A DNA stretch of 64,000 nucleotides from NCBI GenBank assembly GCA_903896015.1, contig CAITWF010000078.1, forward strand, positions 1 through 64,000, written 5' to 3'. The notes under the pieces are model-generated. The model ran no database searches, was not told the origin of the DNA, and saw nothing but the letters and a program-made list of their open reading frames with translations. Source of the DNA: an uncultured Opitutia bacterium. Lineage in GTDB: Bacteria; Verrucomicrobiota; Verrucomicrobiia; Opitutales; Opitutaceae. The position numbers and the translations under genes were made by a program. Of the stretch, positions 21,793 through 31,151 are shown piece after piece. The stretch's first letter is position 1; every line of letters starts with the position of its first letter.

Positions 21793-22314
21793 ATGGACAC
21801 CATTTCTCGCGAAAACAACAGCATGCTTCCGGTCGGCGGCATCATCGTCGGCGTGATCGGGCTGCTGCTCGGCGGCTACTCGGCTATCAGCCTTTCCAAG
21901 GTCAACAAGACCCTCGCTGATCATCAGGTTAAGATCGACAAGGTCGATGGCATCGAGGCTCAGGCTGGTGCCGCCGCCGCGAGCGCCGACAAGGCGAAGA
22001 GCGACATCCTCGCGCTCCAGCGCTCCACGCAGGCCGCGTTCGACCAGCAGGTCGGCCCCGCGCTCGCAACGCTCCGCGAAGACGTGACCAAGATTCAGGA
22101 GTCGCTCAAGAAGCCTGCTCCGGTCGCCGGCAAAAAAGGCGGCGGCCCGGTGGTCGCCGGCCCCGGCGAATACGTTGTCAAGGCTGGTGACACGGGCGCC
22201 AAAATCGCCCGTGCACAGGGCTGCTCCATCTCCGATCTCGTTGCCGTGAACGCCGGAGTGAACTTCGGCAAGCTCCACCCGGGCGACAAGATCAAGCTGC
22301 CCGCCAAGAAGTAA
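21793..22314 (+). CDS. Membrane-anchored coiled-coil LysM protein
   Basis: 173 residues. One transmembrane helix (about 12-32, LPVGGIIVGVIGLLLGGYSAI) is followed by an Ala/Lys/Asp-rich coiled coil (about 35-105), then a Gly-rich linker and a C-terminal LysM domain (about 124-171: EYVVKAGDTGAKIARAQGCSISDLVAVN...LHPGDKIKLP). LysM binds peptidoglycan N-acetylglucosamine, so the protein probably bridges the inner membrane and cell wall. It is monocistronic, with a terminator directly downstream. Confidence 0.88.
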   Translation: MDTISRENNSMLPVGGIIVGVIGLLLGGYSAISLSKVNKTLADHQVKIDKVDGIEAQAGAAAASADKAKSDILALQRSTQAAFDQQVGPALATLREDVTKIQESLKKPAPVAGKKGGGPVVAGPGEYVVKAGDTGAKIARAQGCSISDLVAVNAGVNFGKLHPGDKIKLPAKK

Positions 22315-22340
22315 TTTCCCGTCGCCCGACGGATTGCAAA

Positions 22341-22376
22341 ATGCCTCCTCGCCTCGCGGGCGCGGAGGCATTTTTG
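22341..22376 (+). terminator. Rho-independent terminator after the LysM gene
   Basis: The stem ATGCCTCC / GGAGGCAT is 8 bp perfect, with a GC-rich loop, followed by TTTTTG. Confidence 0.85.
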
Positions 22377-22389
22377 TTTCACCTGTTGC

Positions 22390-22971
22390 ATGAGTGACGA
22401 AAAAAAATCCGCGCCTGCGCGCTGGGAGAAGCTTGGCGAGAAATCGGTCGCGCAAACGCGGGTGCTTGAGCTCACGAGCGTGCGCTACCGGCATCCTTCG
22501 CGGGGCACGGAGCGCGACTTCGTCGTCGTGCGCGCGCCCGACTGGGTCAACGTCCTCGCGCTCACGCGCGACGGGCACCTCGTCCTCGTGCGGCAGTTTC
22601 GCTTCGGCATCGACGCGTTCTCGCTCGAGATTCCCGGCGGCGTGATGGAGCCCGGCGAAGATCCAATCGAAGCGGGAATGCGCGAGTTGCGTGAGGAAAC
22701 GGGCTTCGTCGGAAAAAATGCGCGCTTGCTCGGCAGCACGCATCCGAATCCCGCGATCCAGTCGAACCGCTGCCATTTTGTGTTTGTCGAGGACGCCGCA
22801 CGCACGGAGGCGCTTGAGTGGGACGCGGATGAGGAGATCGAAATCACCATGCTCCCGGTGGCCGACGTGCTGGCGCGCGCACGCAATGGCGGCATCACCC
22901 ACGCCCTCGTGCTCAATGCCTTGTTTCTCTTCGAGCCGTACTGGCGGGCGCGAAGCGGAGCGAGCGTTTGA
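22390..22971 (+). CDS. Nudix hydrolase, ADP-ribose pyrophosphatase type
   Basis: 193 residues. The complete Nudix box, G-x5-E-x7-REL-REE-x-GF, runs from GGVMEPGEDP to REETGF at about residues 78-101, and supplies the Mg2+-binding glutamates. The layout around it (VRQFRFGIDAFSLEIPGG before, HPNPAIQSNRCHFVFVEDA after) matches ADP-ribose/NDP-sugar pyrophosphatases. It would hydrolyse a nucleoside diphosphate linked to another moiety. The substrate is not certain. It is followed 43 bp later by the adenylate-forming enzyme. Confidence 0.88.
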   Translation: MSDEKKSAPARWEKLGEKSVAQTRVLELTSVRYRHPSRGTERDFVVVRAPDWVNVLALTRDGHLVLVRQFRFGIDAFSLEIPGGVMEPGEDPIEAGMRELREETGFVGKNARLLGSTHPNPAIQSNRCHFVFVEDAARTEALEWDADEEIEITMLPVADVLARARNGGITHALVLNALFLFEPYWRARSGASV

Positions 22972-23014
22972 CTAAACCGCCCGCTCCGCTTACCTGACGC
23001 TCTCAACTTCCCAC

Positions 23015-24274
23015 ATGACCGCGCCTGTTTTCGCCAACGATCCCGCCGTGCTCGGTGCCGCCACCAACGGCCACCTACCCGCGCCACTGGAGCAGGAGGT
23101 GCGGAAGATCTACGCGCGCAGTCCCCTCTACGGGCAGCGTTTTCCGCTGCACAATGATCCGTTGCAGTGGTCGTGTTATCGCGAAATACCGGCGCTCTCG
23201 AAGAAGGAAATCGTCGAGCGCGGGCATCAGGCGTTCTTCGCCGACTACGCTGCGATCGAGCGCGGGTTTGCAGCGAAAAAATTCGAATACGAGCACACCG
23301 GTGGCACCACGCAGGCTCCGATGACGGTCGTGATGGAGGACGGTTGGTGGAACGCGCAGACCGAGCGCGCGTATCTCGCGTCGCCGATCCTGCGGCAGTT
23401 CACGGGACGCAAGTATCGCAAGTGCGTCCTCGCGCCCGTCGGCTGCTCGAGCAACCTGTGTCCCTACGAGGATCACCCGTTCCCACACCGCTATTTCGAC
23501 GGCGTCGTCTACCTGAATCTCTCGAGCGATCCGTTCTCGTTTCCTGAGGCGGAATGGGATCGTATCGTGCTCGAACTGCAGGCCACGCAGCCCGAGGTGA
23601 TCGAGGGCGAGCCGGTGTATCTCTCGCTGCTGGCGCGCGCGGCGAAGAAGCGCGGCGTGAAAGTGCCGAGCGTGAAGGCCGTGATCCTTACCTACGGCAA
23701 GGCGAGCACGCAGCACGGCGCCCGCATCAATGAGGTTTTTCCCGCGGCGCAGGTCGATCTTTACGGTTCGACGGAGGCGGGCTATTTGTTCGTCGGCGAG
23801 GCGTTCAAGGACAACTCGCGCGTGATCGATGCGAACGCGTTCATCGAGCTCGTGCCGTGGCGTGCGGCGTTGCAGGAGGTTTTCCAAATCTACGTGACTA
23901 CGCGCGATCGCGAAGCGATGCCGCTGCTGCGCTACCACACGGGCGACATCGTGCAAAAATTTCCCACCGGGTTCCGGCTGCTGGGCCGCGAGGGCAATTT
24001 GTATTTTCGGCCGGACGGATCGCTGGTGTCGCCGACGGACATCGATGCGGCGCTGCCGGCGGACTTCGCGTGCTGGCACTACTCGCTCGTGCAGACCGGC
24101 GAGACACGCTGGGACTTTCATTACGTCGCCGACGCCGGGGCGGACCACGCCCAACTCGAGGCCGCGCTCGCATCCTTGATCGGCGGCGGGGCGCGGGTGG
24201 CGGCGTTTCGGAAGAAATTCATCGCGCCGGCGGCGAGTGGAAAGTTTGCGCTGCTGAAGCCGCTGGCGAAATGA
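23015..24274 (+). CDS. PaaK-like adenylate-forming enzyme
   Basis: 419 residues. The ATP-binding loop EHTGGTTQAPM (about 94-104), the adenine-site motif DLYGSTEAGYLF (about 248-259) and RYHTGDI (about 305) identify the phenylacetate-CoA-ligase/CapK branch of the AMP-binding superfamily. It is close to that branch's usual 400-450 residues. Such enzymes activate a carboxylate as acyl-AMP and pass it to CoA or another acceptor. Nothing nearby reveals the acid. It lies between the Nudix gene and sdhC, but a 139-bp gap suggests that sdh has its own promoter. Confidence 0.8.
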   Translation: MTAPVFANDPAVLGAATNGHLPAPLEQEVRKIYARSPLYGQRFPLHNDPLQWSCYREIPALSKKEIVERGHQAFFADYAAIERGFAAKKFEYEHTGGTTQAPMTVVMEDGWWNAQTERAYLASPILRQFTGRKYRKCVLAPVGCSSNLCPYEDHPFPHRYFDGVVYLNLSSDPFSFPEAEWDRIVLELQATQPEVIEGEPVYLSLLARAAKKRGVKVPSVKAVILTYGKASTQHGARINEVFPAAQVDLYGSTEAGYLFVGEAFKDNSRVIDANAFIELVPWRAALQEVFQIYVTTRDREAMPLLRYHTGDIVQKFPTGFRLLGREGNLYFRPDGSLVSPTDIDAALPADFACWHYSLVQTGETRWDFHYVADAGADHAQLEAALASLIGGGARVAAFRKKFIAPAASGKFALLKPLAK

Positions 24275-24413
24275 CGGCGGGGCGCGCCGGCCTTCTCAAA
24301 AAGGTTAGGCTCCCTAATGACACGGGCGGGCAAATGCGCGCGCTTTACATCGGTGGACGGTTGGCCGATTTTCTGCCTGCGTTGCGTTCCGACCCCTCCT
24401 GCAAACTTTTGCG

Positions 24414-25181
24414 ATGAACATCGTAGGCTCCTTCTTTTACTCCTCGATCGGCCGAAAGATCATCATGGCCGTCACCGGCGTGATCCTGATCGGCTTCGTG
24501 ATTGGCCACCTCGTGGGCAACCTCCAGATCTTTCAGGATCCGGACCACATCAACGGCTACGGGCAGTTTCTCCACAGCCTGGGCGCGCTGCTCTGGGTGG
24601 CGCGCATCGTGATCATCGTGAGCGTGGTGCTGCACATCTGGGCGGCGACGGTGCTGACGCTTGAAAACAAAAAGGCACGCGGCGGCGACTACGGCTTTAA
24701 AAACACCATCCGCGCCACGATCGCGTCGCGCGCGATGCGTTGGACCGGTTACATCGTGCTGGCGTTTCTGATTTATCACCTCGCCCACTTCACCCTCGGG
24801 GCCGCGCAGACGGCCACCTACAAGGAGAACCTCAAGCATTACACTATGGTCGGTGATTACCGCGTCGCGGGTTTCCTCGTGGTTAAGGCGGGCACCGAAG
24901 TGCTAGACGTGCACTCGATGGTGATCCTCGGGTTTCAAAACCCGATCGTTTCGCTGTTCTACATCGTGGCGGTCGGGCTCCTGAGCCTGCACTTGCTGCA
25001 CGGCATCGACAGTCTCTTCCAAACGCTCGGCCTGCGTTCGGAAAAATGGTCCGGCGTGCTGCGCAAACTCGCGGTGCTGTTTTGTGCCGCCTATTTCTTT
25101 TTCAACCTGATGATCCCCGCCTCGGTGCTGCTCGGGCGACTCCAACCCCGCGTCGCGAGCGTCGCCACCGTCACCAAATAA
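24414..25181 (+). CDS. sdhC: Succinate dehydrogenase cytochrome b558 subunit
   Basis: 255 residues with five hydrophobic helices, the single-subunit diheme b558 type used by Bacillus, Bacteroidetes and others in place of separate SdhC and SdhD. Candidate heme-ligating histidines lie in helices: GHLVGNLQIF, VLHIWAATVL, YHLAHFTLG and LHLLHGIDS. It anchors the complex and passes electrons between quinone and the Fe-S subunit. The sdhA start follows 9 bp later, giving order sdhCAB. Confidence 0.93.
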   Translation: MNIVGSFFYSSIGRKIIMAVTGVILIGFVIGHLVGNLQIFQDPDHINGYGQFLHSLGALLWVARIVIIVSVVLHIWAATVLTLENKKARGGDYGFKNTIRATIASRAMRWTGYIVLAFLIYHLAHFTLGAAQTATYKENLKHYTMVGDYRVAGFLVVKAGTEVLDVHSMVILGFQNPIVSLFYIVAVGLLSLHLLHGIDSLFQTLGLRSEKWSGVLRKLAVLFCAAYFFFNLMIPASVLLGRLQPRVASVATVTK

Positions 25182-25190
25182 TTTTTCGCC

Positions 25191-27113
25191 ATGGCAACGC
25201 TCGACTCCAAGATTCCCTCCGGTCCGCTCGCTGACAAGTGGCGCAACCACAAGGCGAACATCAAGCTCGTCAACCCCGCCAACAAGCGGAAATACGAGGT
25301 GATCGTCGTCGGCGCCGGCCTCGCGGGTGCGTCGGCCGCGTCATCGCTTGGCGATCTTGGCTACAAGGTGAAGTGCTTTGTGTTTCATGACAGCCCGCGC
25401 CGTGCGCACTCGATCGCCGCGCAGGGCGGCATCAACGCCGCGAAGAATTATCAGAATGACGGCGATAGCGTGCACCGCCTTTTCTACGACACGCTCAAGG
25501 GCGGCGACTACCGCGCGCGTGAGGCCAACGTCCACCGCCTCGCGGAAGTTTCCGTCAACATCATCGATCAGTGCGTCGCGCAGGGCGTGCCGTTTGCGCG
25601 CGAATATGGCGGCCTGCTGGCGAACCGCTCGTTCGGCGGCGCGCAGGTGAGCCGCACCTTTTACGCGCGCGGCCAGACCGGCCAGCAGCTTTTGCTCGGC
25701 GCTTACTCCGCACTCTCGCGCACGATCGGCCAGGGCCTCGTTGAGATGCACACGCACAGCGAAATGCTCGACCTCGTGATCGTCGACGGTCAGGCGAAAG
25801 GCATTATCGTCCGCGATCTCGTCACCGGAAAGATCACGCGCCATGCGGCCGACGCTGTCGTGCTCGCGACGGGCGGCTACGGCAACGTCTTCAACCTCGC
25901 GACCTATGCGCGCGGTTCCAATGCCACCGCCATCTGGCGCGCCTACAAGCGCGGCGCGTGCATTGCGAACCTGTGCTACACCCAGATTCATCCGACCTGC
26001 ATTCCGGTCAGCGGCGACTACCAGTCGAAGCTCACGCTGATGTCGGAGTCGCTCCGTAATGACGGCCGCATCTGGGTGCCCAAGAAAAAGGAAGACGCGA
26101 AGAAGGATCCCAACTCCATCCCCGAGGCTGATCGCGATTATTACTTGGAGCGGATGTATCCCTCGTTCGGCAATCTCTGCCCGCGTGACATCGCCTCCCG
26201 CGCTGCGAAGCGCGTGTGCGACGAAGGTCGCGGCGTCGGCCCCACCGGACTTGGCGTTTACCTCGACTTCGCCGACGCGATCAAGCGGCTCGGCGAAAAC
26301 GGTGTGCGCGAGCGCTACGGTAACCTCTTTGACATTTATCACGAGATCACCGCCGAGAGCGCCTACAAGGTGCCGATGCGCATCTTCCCCGCCGTGCATT
26401 ACACGATGGGCGGCTTGTGGGTGGACTACAATTTGATGTCGAACGTCCCCGGCCTCTTCGTGCTCGGCGAGGCCAACTTCTCGGATCACGGCGCGAATCG
26501 CCTCGGTGCGAGCGCGCTCATGCAGGGCCTCGCGGACGGCTATTTTGTCATTCCCTACACGATCGGTGATTACCTCGCCGGCCAGAAACCCGGCTCGCGT
26601 CCGAGCACTGATCGGCCCGAGTTCAAGGCGGCCGAAGACAACGTGACCGCGATGACAAACCGCCTGCTCTCCAGCAAAGGCAAGCACCCCGTCAGCTATT
26701 ATCACAAACGCCTTGGGAAAATCCTTTGGGAATTCTGCGGCATGGCCCGCACCAAGGAGGGCTTGGAGAAGGCGCTCAAACTCATTCCAGAGTTGCGCGA
26801 AGAGTTTTGGAAGGACGTCCTCGTGCCCGGTTCCGGCGACACGCTCAATCAATCCCTCGAGCAGGCCGGCCGCGTGGCCGACTTCCTCGAACTCGGCGAA
26901 CTCATGTGCCGCGATGCGCTCACGCGTGAAGAGAGCTGCGGCGGTCATTTCCGCGAGGAACACCAATTCCCCGACGGCGAATGCAAACGCGACGACGCCA
27001 GCTTCGGCCACGTCGCCGCCTGGGAATATCAGGGCGAGGGCAAGACGCCGCTCCGCAACATCGAACCGCTCAACTACGAGTTCACGAAGATGAGTGTCCG
27101 CAACTACAAATAA
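25191..27113 (+). CDS. sdhA: Succinate dehydrogenase flavoprotein subunit
   Basis: 640 residues, full length. The FAD-binding [13 protein letters not shown] is at about 41-53, and H73 in [11 protein letters not shown] is the covalent FAD attachment site. TGGYGNVF and the active-site region ([27 protein letters not shown]) are present. It oxidises succinate to fumarate, or the reverse, on the cytoplasmic face. The sequence resembles the non-classical subunits that pair with a b558 anchor. It is second in the sdhCAB operon. Confidence 0.96.
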   Translation: MATLDSKIPSGPLADKWRNHKANIKLVNPANKRKYEVIVVGAGLAGASAASSLGDLGYKVKCFVFHDSPRRAHSIAAQGGINAAKNYQNDGDSVHRLFYDTLKGGDYRAREANVHRLAEVSVNIIDQCVAQGVPFAREYGGLLANRSFGGAQVSRTFYARGQTGQQLLLGAYSALSRTIGQGLVEMHTHSEMLDLVIVDGQAKGIIVRDLVTGKITRHAADAVVLATGGYGNVFNLATYARGSNATAIWRAYKRGACIANLCYTQIHPTCIPVSGDYQSKLTLMSESLRNDGRIWVPKKKEDAKKDPNSIPEADRDYYLERMYPSFGNLCPRDIASRAAKRVCDEGRGVGPTGLGVYLDFADAIKRLGENGVRERYGNLFDIYHEITAESAYKVPMRIFPAVHYTMGGLWVDYNLMSNVPGLFVLGEANFSDHGANRLGASALMQGLADGYFVIPYTIGDYLAGQKPGSRPSTDRPEFKAAEDNVTAMTNRLLSSKGKHPVSYYHKRLGKILWEFCGMARTKEGLEKALKLIPELREEFWKDVLVPGSGDTLNQSLEQAGRVADFLELGELMCRDALTREESCGGHFREEHQFPDGECKRDDASFGHVAAWEYQGEGKTPLRNIEPLNYEFTKMSVRNYK

Positions 27114-27130
27114 GCCGAACCCTCCCCGCC

Positions 27131-27946
27131 ATGGTTGCCGAAAATACTTCCTCTCGCTCTCTCAGCATTACGCTCCGCGTCTGGCGCCAAGCCGGGCCGA
27201 CCCAGCCGGGCAAATTCGTCGACTATCAGTCGAAGGATCTCAGCCCGAACATGTCGTTCCTGGAGATGCTCGACGTCGTGAACGACGAACTCACGCTCAA
27301 GGGCGAGGAGCCGATTGCGTTTGCGCACGACTGCCGCGAAGGCATCTGCGGCACCTGCTCTTGCACGATCAACGGCAAACCGCACGGCCCGGGCAAGGGT
27401 GTCGCGACGTGTCAGGTCTACATGCGCGCGTTTCGCGATGGCGATGTCGTCACCGTTGAGCCGTTCCGCGCCGCCGCGTTTCCGGTCATCAAGGATCTCA
27501 TCACCGATCGCAGCGCGTTCGACAAAATCCAGCAGGCGGGCGGCTTCATCACCGCGCGCACGGGCTCAGCGCCCGAGGCGAATGGTCTGCCCGTGCCAAA
27601 GCCCGATGCCGATCTGGCGATGGATGCGGCGGCGTGCATCGGCTGCGGCGCATGTGTCGCGGCGTGCAAGAACGCGAGCGCGATGCTCTTCGTCGCTGCG
27701 AAAGTTTCCCACCTCGGCCTGCTCCCGCAGGGTCAGGCGGAGCGCGACCGGCGCGTGCTATCGATGGTTTCGACGATGGACGCGCTCGGCTTCGGCAATT
27801 GCACCAACCAATACGAGTGCAGTGCCGCGTGCCCAAAATTGATCACGCACGATTTTATCGCGCGCATGAACCGCGATTACCTCGGCGCGTCATTGCGCGC
27901 GGCGTTCAAGCCCGAATCCGCCGCCTCGGGCGGTGGCGCGGGCTGA
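27131..27946 (+). CDS. sdhB: Succinate dehydrogenase iron-sulfur subunit
   Basis: 271 residues from ATG 27131, 17 bp after sdhA. The [2Fe-2S] ligands are in [16 protein letters not shown] with a distal Cys (ATCQ). The [4Fe-4S] cluster is in [14 protein letters not shown], and the remaining cluster ligands are in [13 protein letters not shown]. It carries electrons from SdhA to the cytochrome b subunit. A strong terminator follows 28 bp after the stop. Confidence 0.96.
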   Translation: MVAENTSSRSLSITLRVWRQAGPTQPGKFVDYQSKDLSPNMSFLEMLDVVNDELTLKGEEPIAFAHDCREGICGTCSCTINGKPHGPGKGVATCQVYMRAFRDGDVVTVEPFRAAAFPVIKDLITDRSAFDKIQQAGGFITARTGSAPEANGLPVPKPDADLAMDAAACIGCGACVAACKNASAMLFVAAKVSHLGLLPQGQAERDRRVLSMVSTMDALGFGNCTNQYECSAACPKLITHDFIARMNRDYLGASLRAAFKPESAASGGGAG

Positions 27947-27974
27947 GCGGCGCGCAGCGTGTGATTTCCTTTTC

Positions 27975-28003
27975 GGCGCGGCCAAGTCGGCCGCGCCTTT
28001 ATT
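27975..28003 (+). terminator. Terminator of the sdhCAB operon
   Basis: A perfect 9-bp stem, GGCGCGGCC / GGCCGCGCC, around AAGTC is followed by TTTATT. Confidence 0.9.
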
Positions 28004-28052
28004 GTAACTTATCGCGGCCGGCCGAGTTCTCATGGCAATCAATCCACCGACC

Positions 28053-28262
28053 ATGAAAATCCTTTCCCTCCTCGCGGTTATCGCCATGTCCTGCGCGTTC
28101 GTCGCCCTTGTGCCGCTGAGCTTCGAGGCCATTCTCTCGGTGGGATTCGCCGCCGGTCTCATCGGCATCGCGATCGCTGACTATACGAAACCTCGCCGAG
28201 CCATCGCGGAGAAATATTCCGTTTACGCGCCACGTTCCGAACAACTCCGGCTGGCGGCTTGA
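28053..28262 (+). CDS. Small hydrophobic protein, unknown function
   Basis: 69 residues from ATG 28053 (76 from ATG 28032). Two hydrophobic helices (ILSLLAVIAMSCAFVALVPL and ILSVGFAAGLIGIAIADY) are followed by a basic then mixed tail (TKPRRAIAEKYSVYAPRSEQ). It lies between two terminators, so it appears to be an independent gene. The first helix could be read as a signal peptide. No family is recognised. Confidence 0.65.
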   Translation: MKILSLLAVIAMSCAFVALVPLSFEAILSVGFAAGLIGIAIADYTKPRRAIAEKYSVYAPRSEQLRLAA

Positions 28263-28282
28263 TCCCCGCTGGCGGGCACTGG

Positions 28283-28330
28283 ACGGCTCCCGCGCTCCCA
28301 GCGTGGGAGCCGTTTCGCTTTAGAAAACCG
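28283..28330 (+). terminator. Terminator after the small hydrophobic gene
   Basis: The stem ACGGCTCCC / GGGAGCCGT is 9 bp perfect, with a GC-rich loop, then TTCGCTTT. Its 3' flank overlaps the end of the opposing small ORF, so it could serve both strands. Confidence 0.75.
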
Positions 28331-28472
28331 AGAGCGCCTTGGCGCTTTCGAGCACGATCCACGCGGCGCCGCCAGCGAGTGCGAACTTTAGCGCGGTGCG
28401 CATCCACTTGCGTCCGCGGAGCATCGTATCGTGCAGATCGGTGTCGAGCGACTTGCGGTTGCTCGACGCCAT
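28320..28472 (-). CDS. Possible small membrane protein
   Basis: 50 residues from ATG 28472; the frame is open up to 28640. A basic N-terminal half (SNRKSLDTDLHDTMLRGRKW) is followed by one hydrophobic helix (ALKFALAGGAAWIVLESA). The stop falls inside the terminator of the convergent gene. There is no good ribosome site, so existence is uncertain. Confidence 0.4.
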   Translation of the reverse strand: MASSNRKSLDTDLHDTMLRGRKWMRTALKFALAGGAAWIVLESAKALSVF

Positions 28473-28670
28473 GAAGCTCACGAATCGCGGATCGCGAAAC
28501 TTGCCACGACGATCGCGCGCCATCCCGGAACGCAGGGTCGGGCGGTGGCAGAAGTTGAGCAGGGCGCGGAGCACAGATCGCATCACGAACTTTGGAGTCG
28601 TTTTTTCAAGGCGAAACCCGCTAGCGTCGCCGGCTTTCACGTCATTTTACATTCGCCCGCACCCGCTCCC

Positions 28671-29975
28671 ATGCACCACTTCCGTTACACTGGCCCGAAT
28701 CTTCACTGCGAGTCCGTCGATCTCGCCGAGGTCGCGCGCCTCTACGGCACGCCCACCTACGTCTACAGCGCCGCGACGATGGCGGACAACTACACCCGGC
28801 TCGCGCTCGGCCTGACGGGCCTTGACGTGCAGCTCTGCTACGCGATGAAGGCCAACTCCAACATCGCCGTTCTCCGCCACTTCGCGAACCTTGGCGCGGC
28901 CTTCGATCTCGTGAGCGGCGGCGAACTACGGCGCGTGCTCGTCGCCGGTGCCGATGTGAAGCGCAGCGTGTTTGCCGGTGTCGGCAAGACCGAGGCCGAG
29001 ATCAAGTTGGCGCTGGAGAACGAAATTTTCTCGTTCCACGTCGAGAGCGAGCCCGAGCTCGCGCGGCTCAACCACGTCGCCGGCAAACTTGGCGTGAAGG
29101 CACCGATCGCGATCCGCATCAACCCGGACGTCGATGCCCACACCCACGCCAAGATCACGACGGGGAAGAGCGACAACAAGTTTGGCATCCCGCTCAAGTT
29201 CGCCGCCGCCGCCTACGAGGCCGCCTCGAAATATCCGAACCTCCAGCTCAAGGGCGTGCAGATGCACATCGGCTCGCAGCTCACCGAAGTCGGCCCGTTC
29301 GTCGAGGCGGTTGAGAAGGTCGCGCCCTTCGCCGCGGAGCTGAAGGCGAAGTATGGCATCACCTATTTCTCGATCGGTGGCGGCATCGGCATCGTCTACA
29401 AGGATGCGCTCGCGAGTGGCGCCGCCGCTTGGTGGGATGCCCAGCCCGCCGGCTCGCGCCCGCTCACGCCGGAAGCCTACGGTGCCGCGCTCGTGCCGCT
29501 GCTCAAGCCGCTCGGCCTCAAAATTCTCCTCGAGCCCGGCCGCTTCATGGTCGGCAACGCTGGCGTGCTCCTCGCGCGCGTCGAACACCTTAAACGCGGT
29601 GCCGGGAAGAACTTTCTCATCGTCGACGCGGCGATGAACGATCTCGTGCGCCCCGCGATGTATGAGAGCTATCATGAAATCGTCCCGCTCCAGCGCGACA
29701 CCTCGCGCCGCGCCCTCGTGGCCGATGTCGTCGGTCCAATCTGCGAGAGCGGCGACTGTTTTGCCAAGGATCGCTCACTCCAGGAGGTCGGCGAGGGCGA
29801 GCTGCTCGCCTTCATGAGCGCGGGTGCTTACGGCTACGCGATGGCGAGCCGCTACAACACGCGCTCCATGGCCGCCGAGGTGCTCGTGAAGGGCAGCGCG
29901 TTCGAGCTGATCAACGCGCGCGAGTCTTTCGAGCAGATCGTCGCCGGGGAAAAGATTCCGGCCTTTTTGAAATGA
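28671..29975 (+). CDS. lysA: Diaminopimelate decarboxylase
   Basis: 434 residues from ATG 28671. LysA converts meso-diaminopimelate to lysine with pyridoxal phosphate. K60 in LCYAMKANSN is the PLP lysine. GGGIGIVY holds the cofactor phosphate, EPGRFMVGNAG binds substrate, and the CESGD motif supplies the catalytic cysteine contributed across the dimer. ATG 28671 is preferred because the family begins just before a YGTPTYVYS motif, seen here at 25-33. Confidence 0.95.
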   Translation: MHHFRYTGPNLHCESVDLAEVARLYGTPTYVYSAATMADNYTRLALGLTGLDVQLCYAMKANSNIAVLRHFANLGAAFDLVSGGELRRVLVAGADVKRSVFAGVGKTEAEIKLALENEIFSFHVESEPELARLNHVAGKLGVKAPIAIRINPDVDAHTHAKITTGKSDNKFGIPLKFAAAAYEAASKYPNLQLKGVQMHIGSQLTEVGPFVEAVEKVAPFAAELKAKYGITYFSIGGGIGIVYKDALASGAAAWWDAQPAGSRPLTPEAYGAALVPLLKPLGLKILLEPGRFMVGNAGVLLARVEHLKRGAGKNFLIVDAAMNDLVRPAMYESYHEIVPLQRDTSRRALVADVVGPICESGDCFAKDRSLQEVGEGELLAFMSAGAYGYAMASRYNTRSMAAEVLVKGSAFELINARESFEQIVAGEKIPAFLK

Positions 29976-29977
29976 GG

Positions 29978-30065
29978 ATCAGGGAAGGTGGCACGCCGGA
30001 AACCGGGAACGGCCCGTCGTGCTGCCTACCTGATTTCCTGCGTTCCACCTTCCTGGTTTTCTGAT
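29978..30065. repeat. Long imperfect inverted repeat between lysA and gpsA
   Basis: The left arm ATCAGGGAAGGTGGCACGC (29978-29996) is mirrored by GCGTTCCACCTTCC (30040-30053) and CTGAT (30061-30065): 13 of 14 inner pairs plus 5 outer pairs across a 7-nt bulge. The 43-nt interior has further pairing potential (GCACG/CGTGC). It may be a REP-like or RNA-level element; it has no terminal T tract. Confidence 0.5.
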
Positions 30066-30077
30066 TCAGTCCCGGGC

Positions 30078-31076
30078 ATGAATTTCGCAGTCATCGGTGC
30101 CGGCGCCTGGGGCACGGCTTTTGCGCTGCACCTTTCGCGGCTCGGCCACGCGGTCTCGCTGGTGCCTCGTCGAGCGGAGCAAGCTGTCGCGATCACGGAG
30201 TCACGCGAGAACCGCGACTATCTCCCGGGTGTGCCGCTGCCGTTCGAATTGCGCGTGACCTCGGATGGGTCGGCCGCACTCGCCGAGGCCGAGGTCGTCT
30301 TACTCGCGTGCCCGGCGCAGGCGTTGCGCGAGACGTGCGCACGGCTGCGTGGCGCGGGCGTGGCGAAGGCACGCTTGATCGCGAGTTTGGCCAAAGGGCT
30401 GGAGACCGGCACGCACCTGCGCCCGTCTCAAATTATTGCGGAGGCTTTTCCGGGAATCGGGGTGGGCGTGCTGACGGGTCCGAGCAACGCGCTCGAAGTG
30501 GCGCGGGGTCAGCCGGCGGCCATGGTGCTGGCGACGAATCTGCCCTTGATGACCGAGGTGCAAGCGGCGGTCAGCGGCGCCACGCTGCGCGTTTACACGA
30601 GCGATGATCTCGCGGGCGTCGAGTATGGCGGCTGCCTCAAAAATATTTATGCGATCGCGGCGGGCTGCTGCGACGGACTGAAGTTGGGCGACAACACCAA
30701 GGCCGCGCTCATCACGCGTGCGCTCGCCGAGATGGTGCGCGTCGGCGGCGCGCTCGGCGCCCGGCCGGAGACATTTTACGGCCTCAGCGGCTTCGGCGAT
30801 CTGATCGCGACATGCTATGGCGGCTGGAGCCGCAATCGTGAATTCGGCCAGCTCATCGGCGAGGGCCGCGCCGTCGCCGAGTTGCTCGCACACCGCAAGA
30901 CGGTCGTCGAAGGTTACCATACGACCAACTCGTTCCACGGCCTCTGCGCTGATCGCGGGATCGACGCGCCGATCCTGCGCGAGACGCATGCGATTCTTTT
31001 CGCCGGTAAGTCGCCGGCCGCCGCACTCAACGCGCTGATGACCCGCGGACTGAAGCGCGAGACGGTGGCGGGGTAG
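30078..31076 (+). CDS. gpsA: Glycerol-3-phosphate dehydrogenase [NAD(P)+]
   Basis: 332 residues from ATG 30078. GpsA reduces dihydroxyacetone phosphate to sn-glycerol 3-phosphate for phospholipid synthesis. The Rossmann motif GAGAWGTA is at 7-14. SLAKGLE precedes the substrate region GPSNALEVARGQPA, and the catalytic lysine is in YGGCLKNIYAIAAG. GLSGFGDLIATC and EGYHTT are also typical. Length is normal. Confidence 0.96.
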   Translation: MNFAVIGAGAWGTAFALHLSRLGHAVSLVPRRAEQAVAITESRENRDYLPGVPLPFELRVTSDGSAALAEAEVVLLACPAQALRETCARLRGAGVAKARLIASLAKGLETGTHLRPSQIIAEAFPGIGVGVLTGPSNALEVARGQPAAMVLATNLPLMTEVQAAVSGATLRVYTSDDLAGVEYGGCLKNIYAIAAGCCDGLKLGDNTKAALITRALAEMVRVGGALGARPETFYGLSGFGDLIATCYGGWSRNREFGQLIGEGRAVAELLAHRKTVVEGYHTTNSFHGLCADRGIDAPILRETHAILFAGKSPAAALNALMTRGLKRETVAG

Positions 31077-31151
31077 GGTGGCTTATCCTGAAGTCGCTGT
31101 CTCGGCGCGTGCAAAAATTGCAGCGGCACGTTGAGGATTACGCGCCCTGCC

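Noticed and set aside
24305-24317. TTAGG-CTC-CCTAA inverted repeat upstream of sdhC
   Set aside because: Five-base arms about 97 bp from the start are too short to claim as an operator without comparison to relatives.
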